Shown here: positions 60,261 through 64,000 of the stretch, piece by piece | Position numbering within the stretch: position 1 is the stretch's first letter | Layout: each line of letters starts with the position of its first letter | Source of the DNA: Anaerolineales bacterium | Lineage (GTDB): Bacteria > Chloroflexota > Anaerolineae > Anaerolineales > Villigracilaceae | Reading direction: 5' to 3' | DNA length: 64,000 bases | NCBI GenBank assembly: GCA_020634895.1 | Contig: JACKAV010000002.1 | Coordinates: 124,001 to 188,000, forward strand | Notes under the pieces: generated by a model | The model's database searches: none | Told to the model about the DNA's origin: nothing | Seen by the model: the letters and a program-made list of their open reading frames with translations, nothing else | Position numbers and translations under genes: made by a program

Positions 60261-61118
60261 CTAAGCCAATTTCGATACCTGTTGTTCCTCCTCTGTAACA
60301 ACAGAGGTTCGACGCTCACCCGCAATATTCAACAAATCTTCAAATGTAAGCGCCTCATCCGGAAAAGACGCGCTGCCACATTCGATATGCGCGTCCAATT
60401 CAGTTTTTACTGCCTCTGCTATTCTTTTGGCAAGGATCGAAGTGCTCGTCTGATTTGACTCCGGGCACATCAAAATAAACTGTCCATCTCTGTCACGTAT
60501 AACCATGTCTGTACTGCGCGCATGATTACTCAATATCTGGCTTACTTTCGCTATGGCAAAACGCTCAAGTATTTCATTCGAAAGCAATTCCATCTCCTTT
60601 AAATCGCCCCAGGATTTGTTCTTCTCCAACCGAACAGTTAATACAGAAAGCGGGTGATGGTAACGACGGCTTCGTGTAATCTCCGCGGAAATAAAATCCC
60701 GGGCAGCTTGTATTTCAAGCGCACGATTTGGGAACGCGCTGGACGCAAGCCCTTCAAGAGCAATTTCTGTCTGGTCGGTTCTTTGCCCTACATCAAACGC
60801 AAGGACGGCGGTCAACAGCACAAGTAAAAGCTGGATTAAATTCACCTCGATTGATTTTTCAGCCCCCAAATAAAAAACCCATGCCAGGATATAAACCATC
60901 AGCCAAAAGGCAATTACCGCGTATTGCGACAATCGCACGCCAGCCTTTGTCAGCCTTCCCACAATGATCAATTCAGAGAATAGAATAATGGCGATCAAAA
61001 CAAAAAAGACCGGGCTAAAGTCAATAATACTCTCTTGAAAATTTTCAACATTTGAAATGCCCAATAACGCAACTACAAATACAAAGAGAGTAACGATCGA
61101 TTGTTTCAGATTGCTCAT
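60261..61118 (-). CDS. Membrane protein with degenerate GGDEF-like domain
   Basis: The 285-residue protein has four predicted membrane helices in the first 110 residues and a GGDEF-fold domain (about 120-275) with FPNRALEIQAARDFISAEITRSRRYHHPLSVL. The catalytic slot reads RDGQF (210-214) where GGDEF is expected, so synthesis of c-di-GMP is unlikely. It opens the polysaccharide operon. AGGATGA precedes the ATG by about seven bases. It may act as a receptor or scaffold for locus output. Confidence 0.8.
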   Translation of the reverse strand: MSNLKQSIVTLFVFVVALLGISNVENFQESIIDFSPVFFVLIAIILFSELIIVGRLTKAGVRLSQYAVIAFWLMVYILAWVFYLGAEKSIEVNLIQLLLVLLTAVLAFDVGQRTDQTEIALEGLASSAFPNRALEIQAARDFISAEITRSRRYHHPLSVLTVRLEKNKSWGDLKEMELLSNEILERFAIAKVSQILSNHARSTDMVIRDRDGQFILMCPESNQTSTSILAKRIAEAVKTELDAHIECGSASFPDEALTFEDLLNIAGERRTSVVTEEEQQVSKLA

Positions 61119-61180
61119 ATAGTCATCCTACTTAATTCAATTCACCAGTCCGGTTTCAATAACATATTAAACTGCCAAAT

Positions 61181-61189
61181 ATTATATCA
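61181..61189 (-). promoter_or_regulatory. Candidate extended -10 promoter of the polysaccharide operon
   Basis: On the minus strand TGATATAAT (plus 61189-61181) matches an extended -10 element about 63 bases before the first gene of the locus. There is no recognisable -35 box. The rest of 61119-61386 shows no gene. Confidence 0.4.
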
Positions 61190-61373
61190 GCAGACGACAA
61201 GAGCACGCCCAGGGGGAAATTATTATTATAAGTGGTTAAGGTGCTTTTCACTCCCTCAAATAGAGAGCGGGCTTATAAAACCAGCCTCAAAAGCTTTAGT
61301 CGTCAAATACGCCAAAATGGGGTCGCGCCCGCTCAAAATCCCATAAATTGCTGCACACTCACAACCGCCCGGG

Positions 61374-61379
61374 TATAAT
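61374..61379 (+). promoter_or_regulatory. -10 box immediately upstream of the 61387 gene
   Basis: GGGTATAAT ends seven bases before ATG 61387, so transcription would begin at or beside the start codon. There is no ribosome site. Confidence 0.5.
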
Positions 61380-61386
61380 CCGAAAC

Positions 61387-62052
61387 ATGAAACAGCTTTT
61401 ATTTGCAATTTTAGCCGCACTGCTTATTTCATCTTGTGATGTATGGAGCACTGCCCCACAACCCATAGTGACGCTCCCCTCAGTACCTTCCAGCACACCC
61501 GCTGTTGTAACCGCCACACCAATCATACTACCTCCCCCAAATATCGAAACAAATACCCCAGGCGGAGACTCCATTATTACATCAACCCCGTTACCAGCGG
61601 ACTCGGAAACCCCGCCTCCAAGCCTGACGCCATCACCTGATCAGCCGACTTCGACCTTCACCCAGCCGATTGTTCAATCCGTCGGCGTGGACATTCTTGG
61701 CTGCAACACGAGCATCGACATTTTACACAGCATGGGAGAAGTGACCAACGCGTACATCACCGTCAAAAATACAGGCACAGTTGACCTGCCCAATACCTGC
61801 GCCCTTCTCCGCGCAATAGATGAAGGCAGACCGCACCCAGACAAGCAAGTCTGCGTAGACAATCTGCCCGCACAATACCAGGTCAGTTTAAAACTTACTG
61901 TAGATTCAACCTACAAACAAGAAACGATGATCCAGGTAGATGTCACTTCAAACGAGAATATACTTCTGCGAGTGGACAGGCAATCGTGCCGCGATATTGG
62001 CTTGTTTGGCGGAGCGCCTGCTGATATCAACTTAATAAAGCCAATCCCATAA
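61387..62052 (+). CDS. Predicted lipoprotein with Thr/Pro-rich linker
   Basis: ATG 61387 gives a lipoprotein signal ending LISSC (Cys18). The 221-residue product then has a long Pro/Thr/Ser-rich linker (about residues 23-95) and a compact C-terminal beta domain (about 100-215) with four Cys, including CNTSID, NTCALL and VCVDNL. The domain looks like a FxLYD/CARDB-type extracellular beta sandwich, but I cannot name it securely. It converges with the next gene, leaving ten bases between stops. Confidence 0.75.
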   Translation: MKQLLFAILAALLISSCDVWSTAPQPIVTLPSVPSSTPAVVTATPIILPPPNIETNTPGGDSIITSTPLPADSETPPPSLTPSPDQPTSTFTQPIVQSVGVDILGCNTSIDILHSMGEVTNAYITVKNTGTVDLPNTCALLRAIDEGRPHPDKQVCVDNLPAQYQVSLKLTVDSTYKQETMIQVDVTSNENILLRVDRQSCRDIGLFGGAPADINLIKPIP

Positions 62053-62062
62053 AATCGTTGCA

Positions 62063-63415
62063 CTATGCTTTTTTATACTCAAGAAGGTGAGCTTGAACGT
62101 CTTGCTGCAACTTCAAGGCGAGGTCCGCGGTTTGGGCAACAGCGATACAGCCAAAACGGTGGTTGTGAAGCGCACGTGTTATGGTAACGACCAGCCCATG
62201 AGAGTCATCCCCATTAATCGGTAAAAGAAATTCCCTTAATGCTTCCATCAGTTCATGAGGGTCAGTGATCTCACCTGAATCCATCGCCTCATAGCTGACA
62301 AAAGACGCCTTTTCAATATAATCCTCTCCATAAAAATGTTTGGCAAATTCATGGACATGTGTTCCGCCTGTGCGACGGGCGTTGATCTCCAGCAGATACA
62401 GGTGGTCGTCATCATCTACAATGCAATCCATGTCAAAATGTCCCGCATACCCCATCAGCTGCAAACGTTTTGCCAGCAATAAACCGCTACGTTCCAATTT
62501 GGGATACCATGATGATTGGTATAAACTTTTATCGATCTGTATCCCACAAAAATCACCAAAATTCAAAAACAATTGTTTGGAAACATATGTTACTTCAGGT
62601 TCGCCATCCCCAAGGCGCGGGACACGGACTTCCAGGGACGGGGATGTTTGCTCACTGGAATGAGCATAACGTTCAACCAAAATCAATTCGTCGGCGAAGT
62701 ACGGATCCTTTTTGAGTCGTTCAACAATCTCGTCCCTTTCCGCGTCCGTATACGGATGAACAACCACGGTTCCGATGCCGCTCTCGCCTGTATCTGCCTT
62801 TACAACACACGATTCGCCGTTTTGGCTAAACCACTCTACCACTCTGAGCGCATCAGCCATACTGTAACAGGAAATACCCAATGTTAAAAGGTCTTCCGCG
62901 TTTTCCAGCCAAAGCGACGCCAGTGAACGAAAACCGTTCTTTGTATCTACGTAATCTCGCAGCCAAAAATCGTTGGGGCGGGGACTCTCAGGTGTACGAA
63001 CCTCCAAATTGAATTTTGTACGCAGGGCTTCAACCAGCTCAAGAAAATCTGATGTAGTAGCATATGGAATTAGATCAATAATTCCCGCTTCACCTGCGAA
63101 TGCAGCGATCTTCTCCATCAATGAATTTTCGCGCAAAATATCCCGGCAAAGAAAATACGTTGGCTCTTCAGGAAAAGCATGGATTGTTCCCGAAAAGTTC
63201 AGCCTTTGCCGAATGAATTCTTCATGTGCGATCGGATAGCTGACAATGACCAGCTTTGGGTCACCAGCCCACAATAAGGTCCGATCGGCGTGATAGGTTT
63301 CGCTGAGAATTAATTCCTTCCTCTGGTCGGGGTCGGCGCAACGCCCAAGGAAGTCTGCGTGAGCCTCTGCGAAATTACTCACAATGACGGTCGGATTTTT
63401 TTTGGATGACAGCAT
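62063..63415 (-). CDS. ATP-grasp protein with pre-ATP-grasp domain (PGM1-like ligase)
   Basis: The 450-residue protein has an N-terminal pre-ATP-grasp region (LILSETYHADRTLLWAGDPKLVIVSYP). The ATP-grasp core has VVKADTGESGIGTVVV as the glycine-rich loop and an intact metal motif in DDDDHLYLLEINARRTGGTH (E-x-N). The end resembles the PGM1-type peptide ligase family known from peptide natural products. It differs from the RimK-like pair at 39134-41470 in keeping the Asn. It follows the truncated sensor gene by 20 bases. Confidence 0.8.
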   Translation of the reverse strand: MLSSKKNPTVIVSNFAEAHADFLGRCADPDQRKELILSETYHADRTLLWAGDPKLVIVSYPIAHEEFIRQRLNFSGTIHAFPEEPTYFLCRDILRENSLMEKIAAFAGEAGIIDLIPYATTSDFLELVEALRTKFNLEVRTPESPRPNDFWLRDYVDTKNGFRSLASLWLENAEDLLTLGISCYSMADALRVVEWFSQNGESCVVKADTGESGIGTVVVHPYTDAERDEIVERLKKDPYFADELILVERYAHSSEQTSPSLEVRVPRLGDGEPEVTYVSKQLFLNFGDFCGIQIDKSLYQSSWYPKLERSGLLLAKRLQLMGYAGHFDMDCIVDDDDHLYLLEINARRTGGTHVHEFAKHFYGEDYIEKASFVSYEAMDSGEITDPHELMEALREFLLPINGDDSHGLVVTITRALHNHRFGCIAVAQTADLALKLQQDVQAHLLEYKKA

Positions 63416-63435
63416 CTAGTTTTATGACCGATTAA

Positions 63436-64000
63436 TTAGCCGCCCTTGTTCTTTTGCTGGTCACGCATCCGCTGTGCTTTTACACGCAGGTCCTGGAAGA
63501 ACTCCGAATCTACGATTTCGCTTACCTGTTTTTGCCGCTTGGATTGATCAATCTCAATCTTCAGGTCACGTACCTGTTGACGCAGGATTTCTTCACGCTT
63601 ATAAACTTTATCAATCATTCCTTTGAAGACACCTTGCATCGTCTCGATCTCATCCGGAAATTTATCAGAGAGCCCAAGTCCTGCGAGGTACTTTAAACCT
63701 ACTTCGTAATTACCTTCGCCGATCTGCTCAGCAGCGCGGGTAAGTCCAACCATTGGGCGTGTGAGAAATTGCGCCAACAGATAGACCATGACGACCAAAA
63801 TAATATACGTTACCGAGAATGCCACATAAATTCTTTGCAGGATCTGTTCCCTTACCTGATTTACATATGTGGATGTAAAGTCAATACCCAACGCACCGAC
63901 GGCTTCACCCTTTGAATTTCTGATCGGCGCATACGCCGAGACCCATGAACCGAATTTATCGCCGTAAATTTCGGGAACACAATTCGGCTCGTCATAAGTA
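63436..64000 (-). CDS. Sensor protein with Cache-like and HAMP domains (5' truncated)
   Basis: The frame is open to the window edge, so the N-terminus lies beyond base 64000. The visible part reads an extracytoplasmic Cache-type end (SWVSAYAPIRNSKGEAVGALGIDF), one membrane helix, a HAMP domain (RPMVGLTRAAEQIGEGNY) and a long charged coiled coil with the C-terminus soon after. No kinase, GGDEF or chemotaxis signalling domain follows, so it is short for a sensor; output may go through the coiled coil or through the ATP-grasp gene next to it. Confidence 0.8.
   Translation of the reverse strand, partial: TYDEPNCVPEIYGDKFGSWVSAYAPIRNSKGEAVGALGIDFTSTYVNQVREQILQRIYVAFSVTYIILVVMVYLLAQFLTRPMVGLTRAAEQIGEGNYEVGLKYLAGLGLSDKFPDEIETMQGVFKGMIDKVYKREEILRQQVRDLKIEIDQSKRQKQVSEIVDSEFFQDLRVKAQRMRDQQKNKGG

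Noticed and set aside
1..64000. CRISPR arrays, rRNA genes and complete insertion sequences
   Set aside because: No regularly spaced repeats, rRNA-like stretches or transposase genes were seen.

Overview
The window looks like chromosome of an Anaerolineae-type member of the Chloroflexota. This placement is an inference from several traits seen together: moderate GC, many lipoproteins with Thr/Pro-rich linkers, an NBR1-type Ig-like lipoprotein, MacAB-like exporters without any outer-membrane partner, a 7TM-DISM diguanylate cyclase, several non-pyrrolysine MttB-family methyltransferases, and dispersed short palindromes between genes. No rRNA or marker protein is present to prove it.

Bases 1-11742 hold an export and signalling block. 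It begins with a truncated FtsX-type ABC permease and a His/Met-rich small membrane protein, closed by a terminator. Then come a HlyD/MacA-like adaptor, a MacB-type ATPase and permease, a lipoprotein, a second adaptor, an NBR1-Ig lipoprotein, and an OmpR-family response regulator with its histidine kinase, ending at a bidirectional terminator. A two-gene unit facing the other way encodes a four-helix, His-bearing membrane protein and a small membrane protein.

Bases 11902-15581 hold an IMPACT/YigZ protein, a 359-base intergenic region with a strong promoter that runs straight into a hairpin (a candidate tiny RNA or attenuator), an XRE regulator and a membrane diguanylate cyclase with an intact active site and I-site.

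Bases 15741-28332 are a methyl-transfer operon: GntR/FCD regulator, corrinoid protein, four MttB-family methyltransferases, an S9 peptidase, an M20 amidohydrolase, an MtgA/AcsE-like methyltransferase and a homocysteine methyltransferase. The likely logic is quaternary amine (betaine) to corrinoid to tetrahydrofolate, with a branch to methionine. A lipoprotein hydrolase and a GNAT gene follow, converging on a 34-base perfect palindrome. Next is a pair predicted to convert trans-3-hydroxy-L-proline to proline (proline-racemase-family enzyme plus ornithine-cyclodeaminase-family reductase). Bases 32205-37143 are mostly housekeeping or unknown: UbiA-like, aminotransferase, DinB, GT-C membrane protein and SDR genes.

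A tRNA-Arg(UCG) at 37202-37277 marks the start of a visibly more AT-rich accessory region. Its first operon (37287-41470, minus strand) joins two RimK-like ATP-grasp paralogues, a divergent enolase lacking the usual acidic loop and a phosphoglycerate-mutase-like phosphatase. This is the best candidate here for an undescribed biosynthetic system. A secreted glycoside-hydrolase-like lipoprotein diverges from it. From 61118 down to 43805, fourteen minus-strand genes form a Wzx/Wzy-type exopolysaccharide locus: initiating sugar transferase, four GT4 and one GT2 glycosyltransferases, Wzz, Wzy, Wzx, two deacetylases, CapA and a BcsB-like protein. The Wzz carries a degenerate GGDEF domain, and a second degenerate GGDEF protein opens the locus. 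The window ends with a lipoprotein, a pre-ATP-grasp ligase-like protein and a truncated Cache/HAMP sensor.
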